DNA from: Amycolatopsis sp. CA-126428
Lineage (GTDB): Bacteria; Actinomycetota; Actinomycetes; Mycobacteriales; Pseudonocardiaceae
Direction: 5' to 3'
DNA length: 64,000 nucleotides
Assembly (NCBI RefSeq): GCF_002904335.1
Contig: NZ_PPHF01000062.1
Span: 1 to 64,000 of the forward strand
This document shows, in pieces, positions 10,429-19,106 of the stretch. The notes below the pieces were generated by a model, which was not told where the DNA came from, made no database searches, and saw nothing but the letters and a program-made list of their open reading frames with translations. A program made the position numbers and the translations under genes. Within the stretch, counting starts at the first letter, position 1; every line of letters begins with the position of its first letter.

Positions 10429-11073
10429 TCAGAGCTCACCGGCCCCGATCATGCCGCGCAGCTTCGTCAGCGCGCGGTACTGCGTGATGCGGACGTTGCC
10501 GGCGGAGATGCCGAGCGCCTCCGCCGTCTCGTTCGCCGACAGGCCGGCGACGACCCGCAGCGACAGGATCTCCTGGTGCAGCGGCGGCAGCGACGCCAGC
10601 AACCGGCCCAGGCGGGCGCCGAGGTCGAGTTCGAGGACGTGGTTCTCCGGCTCGTTGCCGCCCAGCGGCCGGTCCGGCAGCTCCGGCACCGGCTTCGACC
10701 GGTCCCTGGCCACCGAGCGGAACGCGTCGGCGACCTTGTTCGCCGCGATCGCCCGCACCAGGTACAGGAACGAGCCCCCGCGGTCCTGGTAGTTCGGCAG
10801 CACCTTCAGCACCGCCAGGCACACCTCCTGGGCGACGTCGTCGGCCGAGAGGTACGACAGGTCCCGGCCGCCGATCCGCGCCCGGCAGTAGCGCACGACC
10901 GTCGGCTTGATGAGCCGCAGCAGCGCCTGGACGGCGTCCGGGTCGCCGTCGCGCGCCGCCGCCACCACCGGGTCGAGCTGCTCCTTCGCCAGGCCACCCT
11001 CCGGCCTCGGCGAATCCGCCGGCACGGTGTAGCCGTCAACGGCCGCCGCCGCCTCCGCGATCATGGTCTCCAC
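10429..11073 (-). CDS. shbA: ShbA/SigD-type sigma factor
   Basis: About 214 residues. Region 2 has VVRYCRARIGGRDLSYLSAD followed by DVAQEVCLAVLKVLPNYQDR; region 4 has HQEILSLRVVAGLSANETAE and GNVRITQYRALTKLRG. This is the pattern of Streptomyces ShbA, which transcribes the principal sigma gene hrdB, and of mycobacterial SigD. GTG 11073 is favoured because GAGGAGG lies 4 nt before it; ATG 11064 and a start at 11154 are alternatives. It faces the SigD-like/cupin pair. Confidence 0.8.
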   Translation of the reverse strand: METMIAEAAAAVDGYTVPADSPRPEGGLAKEQLDPVVAAARDGDPDAVQALLRLIKPTVVRYCRARIGGRDLSYLSADDVAQEVCLAVLKVLPNYQDRGGSFLYLVRAIAANKVADAFRSVARDRSKPVPELPDRPLGGNEPENHVLELDLGARLGRLLASLPPLHQEILSLRVVAGLSANETAEALGISAGNVRITQYRALTKLRGMIGAGEL

Positions 11074-11298
11074 GGGCCCTCCTCGTGTCCGCCACCGGGG
11101 CCGACGTCCGTCCACAACGGACAGCTTGGTGCCTCGACGTTCCCGGTCCGGCATAGGGCGTTATCGAGGTGCTGACCAGCAACGTTGCAGTGTGGTGTGG
11201 GTTGTCCAGCTATTGTCCGTTAACTGTTCACGACCCGGCCGGAACGGCCGCCGGGCACCGGCGGAAGGCCGGACAAATCGTGGACAGATCCGGGAAAA

Positions 11299-12249
11299 TC
11301 AGGTCCAGCGGATTCCGTACGCGAAGCCGGGAGCGAGGTTCCGGAACCGCACGTGCACCTCGCCGGCGTCGTCGGCCGCCAGTGCGGTATCGGTTCGCGA
11401 CCGATCATCCACGCCGGCCGGGGAAACCTTTTCCTGGCGCATGATCCGCTTCGGCACCCGTTCACCGAACCGGACGTGCAGATCGAAAAAATCGCACGGA
11501 TGCCGTGGTACGCAGACGTAACGGTGTTCTCGCAGGTTCGCCCGGAATCTCAGCCCGACCTCGTGCCGGGCGCCCCGGCGCAACGGCTCCGGCAGCCGTA
11601 AGGCGAGCCCGATCCGGTCACTCGATTCCCGCACCCGCCCGGCGAGCACCCCGCCGTGGAACACGTCGACGCCGAGATCCGGCTCGCCCGCCGAATCGCC
11701 CGATTCACCGGTGACCGGCAACGTCAGCGCCAGGTCGAGCACGGCGATTTGGTCGGCGTCGGCGACCACCCGCCGGAATTCGAACGCCTCCGGCACCGGC
11801 TGGTCGAGGGCCAGCGTGACGCGCAGTTCTTCGGTGTGCCAGCCCCGTCCCGGATACAGCCGGGGTGCCGGCACGGCCGCCGCGACGGCCAGCGCGGCGA
11901 TCTGCTCGATCCCCTCGTCGATCCGCCGCCGGACCGTCCGGTCGTCGCGGTCGAGCGTGATCGCCGCCCAGTGCACCCGCTCCTGGTAGAACGGTTTCCG
12001 CGCGCGCTCGTCGAGCGCGAATGCGGCGAGCAAAGCGATCTTCAGATCGTCCGGCAACGACTCCACCAGCGGGCGCAATCGATCGGTCAGCTTGCGCCGC
12101 ATCTCCACGGTTCCGTCTTCTTCGACAATGCCGCAAGCGGAACGCAATGCGGGGCCGATCCGGTCCGCGAGCGGTGTCGTGAAAATTGCCCTCCCTTTGC
12201 GCAGGGCCTTGAGTTCGCCGACCACGTCCGCCGCACTGAGGCTCACCAT
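11299..12249 (-). CDS. Uncharacterised actinobacterial protein with possible N-terminal HTH
   Basis: About 316 residues, no family I can name. The N-terminal 90 residues (VVGELKALRKGRAIFTTPLA, ADRIGPALRSACGI) resemble a domain found at the start of many actinobacterial regulators. A helical segment follows with DDRTVRRRIDEGIEQIAALA, then a beta-rich C-terminal half with several Trp, Phe and Tyr residues (FRNLAPGFAYGIRW at the end). No signal peptide or membrane helix is seen. GGGGAGGGG lies directly before ATG 12249/GTG 12246. It is upstream of, and colinear with, the shbA-like gene, about 225 nt away. Confidence 0.65.
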   Translation of the reverse strand: MVSLSAADVVGELKALRKGRAIFTTPLADRIGPALRSACGIVEEDGTVEMRRKLTDRLRPLVESLPDDLKIALLAAFALDERARKPFYQERVHWAAITLDRDDRTVRRRIDEGIEQIAALAVAAAVPAPRLYPGRGWHTEELRVTLALDQPVPEAFEFRRVVADADQIAVLDLALTLPVTGESGDSAGEPDLGVDVFHGGVLAGRVRESSDRIGLALRLPEPLRRGARHEVGLRFRANLREHRYVCVPRHPCDFFDLHVRFGERVPKRIMRQEKVSPAGVDDRSRTDTALAADDAGEVHVRFRNLAPGFAYGIRWT

Positions 12250-12599
12250 CCCCTCCCCTTCCACGCACGGGGGTCAATGTTCGTCAGCGCCACCGCCGAT
12301 GTCCAGTCGATCACGCTCAAGCAAACGGATCGTTATCCCGCGGTTTCCTTTTCCGCCATTCGGGTAATCGCCGATACTTGTTGGCGTTGTGTTGACAACG
12401 ACCGCATTGCGCCGCAACGATTTCCCGGCGGAAACTCACCCGACCGCCACTGTCGAACGTGTCGAAATGACCGCCGTGCGCCGGCGGCTTTCCGGCCGGG
12501 CTCCGTTCACCCGGGCGGCGCACCACTCCCGCGGGTGAACGTGACCGGGCTGTGGCCCCGCGCGGGTTGGTGGTGGGCCGCCGCGGGTACTTGTTGATC
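12250..12599. other. Intergenic region between divergent genes
   Basis: 350 nt without a convincing gene. A short palindrome is at 12385-12400; the rest, including a T-rich patch near 12335-12365, shows nothing I recognise. Confidence 0.4.
12385..12400. promoter_or_regulatory. Palindrome, possible operator
   Basis: CGTTGT gttg ACAACG, perfect 6-bp arms around a 4-nt centre, about 140 nt upstream of the gene at 11299-12249. It could be a regulator site or a hairpin. No regulator can be assigned. Confidence 0.35.
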
Positions 12600-12776
12600 A
12601 TGAGCCCGAGGATGTGGCGCCTGCTGATCTCGGGGTCGCTGCGGCTGTTCCTGATCAGCGCCGTGCCGGCCACCGTGCACTTGTCCGTGCTCGCCGGGCT
12701 CGCGGCGGGCGTGATCGCGTTCCTCGTGCCGGCGCCGCGCAGCCGGCACGACGACCGCGCCGGCCCCGGCGGCTAG
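12600..12776 (+). CDS. Small hypothetical membrane protein
   Basis: 58 residues from ATG 12600. Starts MSPRMWRLLISGSLRLFLIS, followed by a single likely membrane helix (VHLSVLAGLAAGVIAFLVP, residues about 26-44) and a charged tail. GC-rich third codon positions fit a real gene, but no ribosome site is evident and no homologous family is recognised. It ends 6 nt before the ECF41 gene on the other strand. Confidence 0.4.
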   Translation: MSPRMWRLLISGSLRLFLISAVPATVHLSVLAGLAAGVIAFLVPAPRSRHDDRAGPGG

Positions 12777-12782
12777 CGCCCC

Positions 12783-13649
12783 TCACGCCGCCTGCCACCG
12801 GTGGAGCTTCTCGGGGTTCCGCACCGCCCAGATCCGCCGGACCGAGTCGCCCGCCACCTCGAACGCGATGACGGCCACGACCGCGCCGCCCCGCCGCGCG
12901 AGCAGCCCCGGCCGCCCGTTGACGGTGGTCTCCTCCAGCGTCACCGCCGGGATCCGGCCCGCCAGGCCTACGGCGTAGCGCGCCACCCGCTCGCCTCCCT
13001 CGATCGGGCGGCGGACCGCGCCGGCGAGCCCGCCGCCGTCCGCGACGACCGTCGCGTCCGGATCGAGGATGCCGACCAGCCGCTCGATGTCCCCCGCCTC
13101 CCAGGCCAGCTTGAACGCGCGGACCACCTCGGCGCTCCCCCGGACCGGCGCGGGGGAGCGAGCGGCCCGGACGCGGCGCCGGGCGGAGGACGCCAGCTGG
13201 CGGCACGCGCCCGACGTCCGGCCGAGGACCACCCCGACCTCGGCGAAGGGGTAACCGAAGACGTCGTGCAGGACGAAGGCCACGCGCTCGGCCGGCGTCG
13301 TGGACTCCAGCACGACGAGGAACGCCATCGTGATCGACTCGTCCCGCGTGACGCGGTCGGCCGGGTCGGCGAGCGAACCCGCCGCCCCGGGCAGCGGCTC
13401 CGGGAGCCACTCGCCGACGTAGCTCTCCCGCCGCACGCGGGCCGAGCCGAGCAGGTCGAGGCAGAGGCGGCCGGCGACCGTCGTCAGCCACGCCCCCGGC
13501 GACTCGATCGCGTCCCGTTGCGGCCCGGACAGGGCGTACCACCGGCCGTACGCCTCCTGGACGACGTCTTCGGCGTCGCTCATCGAGCCCAGGAGCCGGT
13601 AGGCGAGGCCGGTCAGCTGCCGCCGCTCGGCCGTGATCGTGCCGGTCAT
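12783..13649 (-). CDS. ECF41-type sigma factor (SigJ-like) with C-terminal SnoaL-like domain
   Basis: 288 residues. Sigma regions 2 and 4 fill the first 165 residues (SMSDAEDVVQEAYGRWYAL; FGYPFAEVGVVLGRT). The remaining 120 form the NTF2/SnoaL-like domain that replaces an anti-sigma factor in group ECF41. Both ECF41 signature motifs are present: a DGGG motif (VVADGGGLAG) and NPEKL near the end (AVRNPEKLHRW), which contact the sigma core and control activity. M. tuberculosis SigJ is of this type. It is usually paired with an oxidoreductase or carboxymuconolactone decarboxylase gene; here the upstream neighbour is an amidohydrolase instead. Confidence 0.9.
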   Translation of the reverse strand: MTGTITAERRQLTGLAYRLLGSMSDAEDVVQEAYGRWYALSGPQRDAIESPGAWLTTVAGRLCLDLLGSARVRRESYVGEWLPEPLPGAAGSLADPADRVTRDESITMAFLVVLESTTPAERVAFVLHDVFGYPFAEVGVVLGRTSGACRQLASSARRRVRAARSPAPVRGSAEVVRAFKLAWEAGDIERLVGILDPDATVVADGGGLAGAVRRPIEGGERVARYAVGLAGRIPAVTLEETTVNGRPGLLARRGGAVVAVIAFEVAGDSVRRIWAVRNPEKLHRWQAA

Positions 13650-13715
13650 GATCCCCCTCGGTCCGCGTTCGTCACCCCGGTGACGAATCCGCGGGGCGGC
13701 CTGTGACAGCCGTGC

Positions 13716-14768
13716 TCACCCGCGGCGCCGCACGCACCGGCCGCGCAGCACCACCGCCGCCGGGTCGGCCAGCTGGGCCGGGTCCGCCCGGGGGTCCCGG
13801 TCGTAGACCACCGCGTCCGCCGGCGCTCCCGGCTCCAGACCACCCAGCCCCAGGTACTCCCGCGCGCTCCACGACGCCGCCGCCAGCGCCTCGTGGGGGC
13901 GCACGCCCGCGGCCACCAGCGCCCGGACCTCGGCGACGATTCCGCCGTGCGGCAGGGAATCCGTGCCCGCCAGCACACGCACGCCGGCTTCCGCCGCGGC
14001 CGCCGTCAGCGCGCCGTGCACCCGCGCGCCGCTCAGGTACCACGTCCGGGCCGGGCCGGCCGGCTGCTGTTCCCGGCGCCGCAGGCCTCCGGTGATCACC
14101 GACAGCGTCGGGGTCAACGCCGTGCCCTGGGCGGCCATCCGCGCCAGCAGCTCCGGGTCCAGGCACATCCCGTGCTCGAGGGAGTCGACGCCCGCCGCGA
14201 CCGCGGCCGCGCCGCCCTCGGGGTGCTGGCTGTGCACCGCGACCCGCCCGCCGGCCGCGTGCACCTCCCGCACGACGGCCCGCAGCACGTCCACCGGCAC
14301 CGCGGAATCCCCGACGCGCCAGTCCGCGATGATCTTCGCCCAGCCGGTCCGGGCGGCCTGCGCCGCCGCCAGCACGGGCAGCTCGTCGTGCGAAGCGCGG
14401 CGGCCCCAGCCGTCGAAGAACTGGCCGTGCTGCGCCAGCCACGGTCCCGCGTGCCGGGCCCGCGGCACGTCGGGGTCCTCGCCGAACCACGGCGGCGGCT
14501 CACCCGGCAGCCCGGGTGACCGGATCAGCGTGACCCCGGCGTCGACGTGCTGGTGCAGCTGCTCCCGGAGCAGGTCCGGGTCCATCGGCTGCCCCGGTTC
14601 CGCGGCGCCGGGGTGGGTGTGGGCGTCGACCAGGCCGGGCACCAGCCAGCCTTCGCCCACCAGGGTCGCGCCGGGCACCGGATCGGTCGTCCATCGGTCC
14701 CCGTCGGCGTAGAGATCGGCGTATTCGCCGCGCGGCAGCGCGTACCCCCGGATGCGCGTGATCACCAC
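13716..14768 (-). CDS. Metal-dependent amidohydrolase (imidazolonepropionase-like)
   Basis: About 350 residues. Amidohydrolase superfamily TIM barrel with the first metal motif GLVDAHTHPG near residue 50, a central VHSQHPEGG, SLEHGMCLDP, and the last-strand aspartate in LAGTDSLPHGG. The C-terminal beta cap ends LEPGAPADAVVYDRDPRADP. It hydrolyses an unidentified cyclic amide, amidine or dipeptide. The GTG pair at 14768/14765 is preferred because upstream sequence does not look coding. It is colinear with the ECF41 gene, 66 nt upstream of it, and divergent from the GGDEF-EAL gene. Confidence 0.8.
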   Translation of the reverse strand: MVITRIRGYALPRGEYADLYADGDRWTTDPVPGATLVGEGWLVPGLVDAHTHPGAAEPGQPMDPDLLREQLHQHVDAGVTLIRSPGLPGEPPPWFGEDPDVPRARHAGPWLAQHGQFFDGWGRRASHDELPVLAAAQAARTGWAKIIADWRVGDSAVPVDVLRAVVREVHAAGGRVAVHSQHPEGGAAAVAAGVDSLEHGMCLDPELLARMAAQGTALTPTLSVITGGLRRREQQPAGPARTWYLSGARVHGALTAAAAEAGVRVLAGTDSLPHGGIVAEVRALVAAGVRPHEALAAASWSAREYLGLGGLEPGAPADAVVYDRDPRADPAQLADPAAVVLRGRCVRRRG

Positions 14769-14914
14769 GCCGACCGTACCCGCGACCTCGCCCGGCCGGC
14801 GGTGACCGGCGTTCGACCGGCACCGGACGGCGGCGGTGCCGGTGCGCTTGTGCGTGATCACGCGCGGTGTAGTGTTTGCCGGTCCGACCGGCGTGCGTGA
14901 CCGCGTGAGGTGCC

Positions 14915-17230
14915 ATGACAGTGCGGCGGTACCCAGTGGCCATCGTGCTCGTCTTCGTCACGTCGGCCCTGGTCGTGGTCAACGGCTTCGCTTTCTGGGG
15001 CGACACCTTCGCCCTGTGGGTCGACGACGCGATGCAGCTCAGCGCCGGGATCACCGGGGTCGTCTGCGGCATCGTCGTCGCGCGGCGGGTCCGCGAGCAC
15101 CAGCGGTGGTGGCGGCTGCTGGTCGCGCTCGGCATGATCGGCTGGTCGCTCGGCCAGTGCGTCTGGTCCTGGTACCAGCTGATCGACGGCCGCGGCCTGC
15201 CCTCGCCGTCGCTGGCCGACGTCGGGTACCTGAGCTTCCCGGTGTTCGCGCTCGCCGCCCTGTTCGTGCTCGCCCGGGCCCGGGCGCGGCCGGACCGCGA
15301 GCGCTGGCAGCCCGCCCAGTGGACCGCGCACTTCGGCGTCGCGGTGGTGCTCGACGGGCTCGTCGTCACCGGATCGCTGTTCATCCTTACCTGGACAGCG
15401 GCGCTCGGGCAGGTGGTCCGGGCCACCGGGCCGGACGCGCTGACCTGGGCCGTCGCCATCGCCTACCCGCTGTCGGACCTGGTGGTCGTGGTCGTCGCCG
15501 TGCTGCTGGTGGTGTTCGACCGGGTGGACCGCCCGTACCGGGCGAACCTGCTGCTGGCCGCCGTCGGGATCGTCGCGCTGGCCTGCTCGGACAGCGTGTT
15601 CGCCTACCTGGTGAGCATCGGCGCGGAAAGCATGAAGCCGTGGTCGGACGCGGGGTTCGTGCTCGGCCCGCTGTTCATCGCCTTCGCCCTGCTGGTCACG
15701 CCCGGTACGCGGCGGCGTGACGACGCGGGCCAGCCGGTCGGCGTCGACTGGTGGCAGGTGGCGCTGCCGTACCTGCCGGTCACCGCGGTCGCGCTGCTGA
15801 TCACCGTGCAGATCGTGGCCGGCGCGGGCCCGGACGGCGTCGAGGTGTTCGTCGGCGCGCTCGTGGTGTTCCTGGTGCTCGCCCGGCAGCTGCTTTCCTT
15901 GCTGGACAACCGGTTGCTGCTGCGCCGGGTGTACGAGGGCCAGCAGCAGCTGACCCACCAGGCCTACCACGACCCGCTCACCGGGCTGGCCAACCGGGCG
16001 CTGTTCGCCGACCGGCTGGACCGCGCCGTCGAGCAGGGCGCGGAAGGCGGGCAGGGGCCGCTCGTGCTGATCTTCGTCGACCTCGACGACTTCAAGGAGG
16101 TCAACGACCGGTTCGGGCACGCGGGCGGGGACGTCCTGCTGCACGCGGTCGCCCAGCGGCTGCTGAGCTGCGTGCGCGCGGGCGACACCGTCGCGCGGCT
16201 GGGCGGCGACGAGTTCGCGATCCTGCTGGAAGGCGAGGTCGACACCCCGCAGGCGGTCGCCGACCGGATCCAGAGCGCACTGCGGCGGCCGTTCGCGGTG
16301 CACGGCACGCTGGTGCCGGTCCGCGCGAGCATGGGCCTGGTGGTGCCGGACCCGGCCGAGCCGGCGATCACCGCCGACGTGCTGCTGGGCCGCGCGGACA
16401 CGTCGATGTACGCGGGCAAGCGGCTCGGCAAGGACACGACGGTCGTGTACCACCCGTCGCCGGACGGGCCGCCCGACTTCCCGTCGGCACTGCGCCGCGC
16501 GGGCGGCGGCCTCCCGGAGGGCTTCGCCCTGGTGTTCCAGCCGATCGTCCGGCTGGCCGACGAGCAGCCGGTGGCGGTGGAGGCGCTGGCCCGCTGGACC
16601 GCGCGCGACGGCACCGCGGTGTCGCCCGAGACGTTCGTCCGCGCCGCGGAAGGCGCCGGTCTCGGCGCGGAACTGGACGCGCTGGTGCTGGACCTGGCCT
16701 GCCGCGAGATCACCGCGGCCGGGATCGACCTCACCGTGCACGTCAACGTGTGCGCGAGCCGGCTCGGGGCCGCCACGCTGGAACAGAGCGTCGAGGCCGC
16801 GCTGGACCGGTACGGCCTGCCGGCCGAACGCCTGATCGTCGAGATCACCGAGACGGTGCCGGTGCCGGACCTGGCGGCGGGCGCGGCCGCGATCCGCCGC
16901 TTGCAGGACCTGGGCGTGCGGGTGGCGCTCGACGACTTCGGTGCGGGGTACAGCTCGCTGACGGTGCTGCACGCGCTGCCGGTCGACCTGATCAAGCTGG
17001 ACCGCGCGCTGACGACGGGCGTCCGCCCCGACCGCGACGCGGCGCTGTGCCGGTCGCTGGTCGGGCTGTGCGCGGACTTGGAGGTGGCGGTGGTCGCGGA
17101 AGGCATCGAGACGGCCGAGCAGGCCGAACTGGTCACCCGCGCGGGCTGCACCACCGCCCAGGGCTACCGCTTCGGCCACCCGGCCGCGCTGAGTTCACTG
17201 CGGCTCTCGACGCTCTCCGCCGGTTCCTAG
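14915..17230 (+). CDS. Membrane GGDEF-EAL protein (c-di-GMP synthesis/breakdown)
   Basis: 771 residues. The first ~330 form eight or more membrane helices, a putative sensor. A diguanylate cyclase domain follows with an intact active site RLGGDEFAILLEGE (about residue 430). The phosphodiesterase domain has an intact VEALARW (about 555), EITETVPV and DDFGAGYSSLTVLHALPVDL. Both catalytic motifs look functional, so the protein could make or break cyclic di-GMP, the second messenger that locks BldD and delays sporulation in actinomycetes. GAGGT lies 5 nt before ATG 14915. It is monocistronic and ends at palindromic repeat copy 2. Confidence 0.93.
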   Translation: MTVRRYPVAIVLVFVTSALVVVNGFAFWGDTFALWVDDAMQLSAGITGVVCGIVVARRVREHQRWWRLLVALGMIGWSLGQCVWSWYQLIDGRGLPSPSLADVGYLSFPVFALAALFVLARARARPDRERWQPAQWTAHFGVAVVLDGLVVTGSLFILTWTAALGQVVRATGPDALTWAVAIAYPLSDLVVVVVAVLLVVFDRVDRPYRANLLLAAVGIVALACSDSVFAYLVSIGAESMKPWSDAGFVLGPLFIAFALLVTPGTRRRDDAGQPVGVDWWQVALPYLPVTAVALLITVQIVAGAGPDGVEVFVGALVVFLVLARQLLSLLDNRLLLRRVYEGQQQLTHQAYHDPLTGLANRALFADRLDRAVEQGAEGGQGPLVLIFVDLDDFKEVNDRFGHAGGDVLLHAVAQRLLSCVRAGDTVARLGGDEFAILLEGEVDTPQAVADRIQSALRRPFAVHGTLVPVRASMGLVVPDPAEPAITADVLLGRADTSMYAGKRLGKDTTVVYHPSPDGPPDFPSALRRAGGGLPEGFALVFQPIVRLADEQPVAVEALARWTARDGTAVSPETFVRAAEGAGLGAELDALVLDLACREITAAGIDLTVHVNVCASRLGAATLEQSVEAALDRYGLPAERLIVEITETVPVPDLAAGAAAIRRLQDLGVRVALDDFGAGYSSLTVLHALPVDLIKLDRALTTGVRPDRDAALCRSLVGLCADLEVAVVAEGIETAEQAELVTRAGCTTAQGYRFGHPAALSSLRLSTLSAGS

Positions 17231-17244
17231 GTCTGCCGCAGCCG

Positions 17245-17288
17245 TCGTGAGTGGTAATGAGGGTTCTAACCCGAATTACCACTCACGA
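17245..17288. repeat. 44-bp palindromic repeat, copy 2
   Basis: Arms share the conserved TCGTGAGTGGTAAT outer part; the inner stem carries two mismatched positions compared with copy 1. It sits between the convergent GGDEF-EAL and cyclase genes and probably acts as a two-way terminator. Confidence 0.85.
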
Positions 17289-17302
17289 CCGGCGGCTGCT
17301 CC

Positions 17303-18127
17303 TCACGCCTGGACTCCGGGTGGCAGCACGCCGAAGATCGTTGCGGTGGAGCCGGCGCCGTTGCGGTTGATCGGGCCGCCCGCCAGGACCCAGGCGCCGG
17401 TCGTCGGCAAGGCCTTGAGGTTCGCCAGGATCTCCAGGCTGATCCGGTGCCGGCGGTAGACCAGCTTGGACACCGTGTACGTCTCGTCGGTGCCGACGTC
17501 CGGGCTGAACGTGTCGGTGCCGGTGCCGCCGCGGCGGCCCAGGCGCCCGGTGTCGATCAGCCACTGCACCGCGGGGATCGAGAACCCCGGCTGGTGCAGG
17601 ACGCCGTCCGCGCCGGTGTTCGGGTAGGCGGGGGTGCCCCACTTGGCGTCCCAGCCGGTCCACAGCACCACGACGGACTCGTTCGGGATCCGGCCGTGGC
17701 GCTTCTCCCACGCCTTGAGGTCGTCGATCGTGACCGCGTAGTCCGCGTTCGCCGCCGCCTTCGCGCGCACGTCGATCTTCACGGCGGGCCGGAACAGGTC
17801 CGCCGGGTCAATGTCGTCGGCCAGCGGTTCCCCGGTGTTGAAGTGCCCGGGCGCGCCCCAGTGCGTCCCGGTGTGCTCGCCCTCGCGGACGAACTGCAGG
17901 TAGTAGCCGTCTTCGGGGATGGTGGCGATGGTCTCCAGCTCGAAGGCCGGGTCGCCGGGGAAGACGTTGGTCGTGGCGGGGTCGTTGACGTGCGACAGGT
18001 TGACCAGGTTCAGCTGGTCCAGCCGCACCGGCGGCGCGGTTTCGGCGGCCCGGGCGGTCCGTCCGGACAGCGCGGCACCGAACACCCCGGCCAGTCCCGC
18101 GGCCAGCACCCTGCGTCTCATCGGCAT
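17303..18127 (-). CDS. Secreted cyclase-family metal hydrolase (kynurenine formamidase-like)
   Basis: 274 residues. An N-terminal signal (MRRRVLAAGLAGVFGAALSG, with possible Tat features) is followed by a cyclase/KynB-like domain (PF04199). The metal motif is HTGTHWGAPGHF, the family HxGTHxDxPxH with Ala in place of the usual Asp. Further family features are VVLWTGWDAKWG and PGFSIPAVQWL. It probably hydrolyses an amide or lactone outside the membrane; the substrate is unknown. AGGTGATCC precedes ATG 18127. The Asp-to-Ala change may alter metal binding. Confidence 0.8.
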   Translation of the reverse strand: MPMRRRVLAAGLAGVFGAALSGRTARAAETAPPVRLDQLNLVNLSHVNDPATTNVFPGDPAFELETIATIPEDGYYLQFVREGEHTGTHWGAPGHFNTGEPLADDIDPADLFRPAVKIDVRAKAAANADYAVTIDDLKAWEKRHGRIPNESVVVLWTGWDAKWGTPAYPNTGADGVLHQPGFSIPAVQWLIDTGRLGRRGGTGTDTFSPDVGTDETYTVSKLVYRRHRISLEILANLKALPTTGAWVLAGGPINRNGAGSTATIFGVLPPGVQA

Positions 18128-18227
18128 GAGGGATCACCTTTCACCGGGCACGGGGCTAAGACCCCGGCACGACACCGTCATATCACCCGGGCTGGGCGCG
18201 GCCAACGAATTGCGCGAAGATGGGGCC

Positions 18228-18653
18228 GTGGACGACGACATCGAAGACAACGCCGACAACGGCATCCTCGACCCCGAGGACACTTTGGACGACCGCGACG
18301 AGGTGGCGGAGGGTTATTCACCGCCGGAACGCGCGCAGGCCACCGAAGGCTGGGGCACCACCGCGCGCGAAACGGCGGAGGGCGAGAGCTGGGCGGGCCG
18401 GCTCTCCCGCGAGGTTCCCGACCTGGCCGACGACGTCGACGACGACGGGCTGGGCGACACCGAGGACACCGACGGCGAGCTGGTCGACGACGAGGTCGGC
18501 GACCTCCGCGCGGGCCGCCTGGTCGCGACGGACGAAGGCTTCGGCGAAGACTCCGACGAAGAGCTGTACGCCTCGGACGCCGGCATCGACGGCGGAGCGG
18601 CCTCGGCGGAGGAAGCGGCCGTCCACGTCATCGACCCGTCCCGCCGCTGGTGA
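18228..18653 (+). CDS. DUF5709 acidic protein
   Basis: 141 residues from GTG 18228. Extremely acidic and low in hydrophobic residues, with runs such as DDDIEDNADNGILDPEDTLD and VDDDGLGDTEDTDGELVDDE. The actinobacterial DUF5709 family shares the LDPEDTL..RD...GYSPPERP pattern seen here (residues 13-35). Function is unknown; composition suggests a disordered cytoplasmic protein. It is divergent from the cyclase gene and runs toward the merR gene, ending 17 nt from it. Confidence 0.8.
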   Translation: MDDDIEDNADNGILDPEDTLDDRDEVAEGYSPPERAQATEGWGTTARETAEGESWAGRLSREVPDLADDVDDDGLGDTEDTDGELVDDEVGDLRAGRLVATDEGFGEDSDEELYASDAGIDGGAASAEEAAVHVIDPSRRW

Positions 18654-18670
18654 GCCCCCGGTAGCCCCGG

Positions 18671-19042
18671 TCAGCGTGCCGGGTCGTACTCGCGGACCGC
18701 GGCCAGGTACTCGCTGATCGCGTCGCGGTTGCGCAGCAGGCAGTCCGCTCGCCGGGTCATCCGGTCGCGCTCCGCCTCCAGGGTGGCGATCATCTCCGGC
18801 GTCGCGTCCGGGAAGTAGATCGTCCGGGGTTTGTCCAGGCAGGGCAGGATCTGCTTGATGATCCGGGTCGGCAGGCCGGCGTCGAGCAGGCCGCGGACCT
18901 GGATCACCCGGTCGACCGACGGCTCGTCGTAATCGCGGTAGCCGTTCGGGCCGCGGCTCGCGATGATCAGGCCCTGCTCCTCGTAGTACCTGAGCAGCCG
19001 GCGGGACGTGTTCGTGCGCTCCGAAAGTTCGCCGATCCGCAT
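18671..19042 (-). CDS. MerR-family transcriptional regulator
   Basis: 123 residues from ATG 19042, chosen because GAGGTGG lies 5 nt upstream. The N-terminal winged helix is typical: MRIGELSERTNTSRRLLRYY and RGPNGYRDYDEPSVDRVIQV. A dimerisation helix follows and a short C-terminal region with two cysteines (ILPCLDKP, ADCLLRNR). It is divergent from an MFS transporter gene 64 nt away, and a palindrome between them is the likely operator, so it probably controls that transporter in response to a small ligand. Confidence 0.9.
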   Translation of the reverse strand: MRIGELSERTNTSRRLLRYYEEQGLIIASRGPNGYRDYDEPSVDRVIQVRGLLDAGLPTRIIKQILPCLDKPRTIYFPDATPEMIATLEAERDRMTRRADCLLRNRDAISEYLAAVREYDPAR

Positions 19043-19071
19043 GTGCGCCACCTCACAGTCGCCGCGGTAGA

Positions 19072-19091
19072 CCTTCACATCAATGTGAGGG
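19072..19091. promoter_or_regulatory. MerR-type operator between merR and MFS genes
   Basis: CCTTCACAT ca ATGTGAGGG, 9-bp arms with one mismatch and a 2-nt centre. It lies midway in the short divergent spacer, the usual place for a MerR dimer between -35 and -10 elements. Confidence 0.6.
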
Positions 19092-19106
19092 TTCGAGCAT
19101 AGCGGC

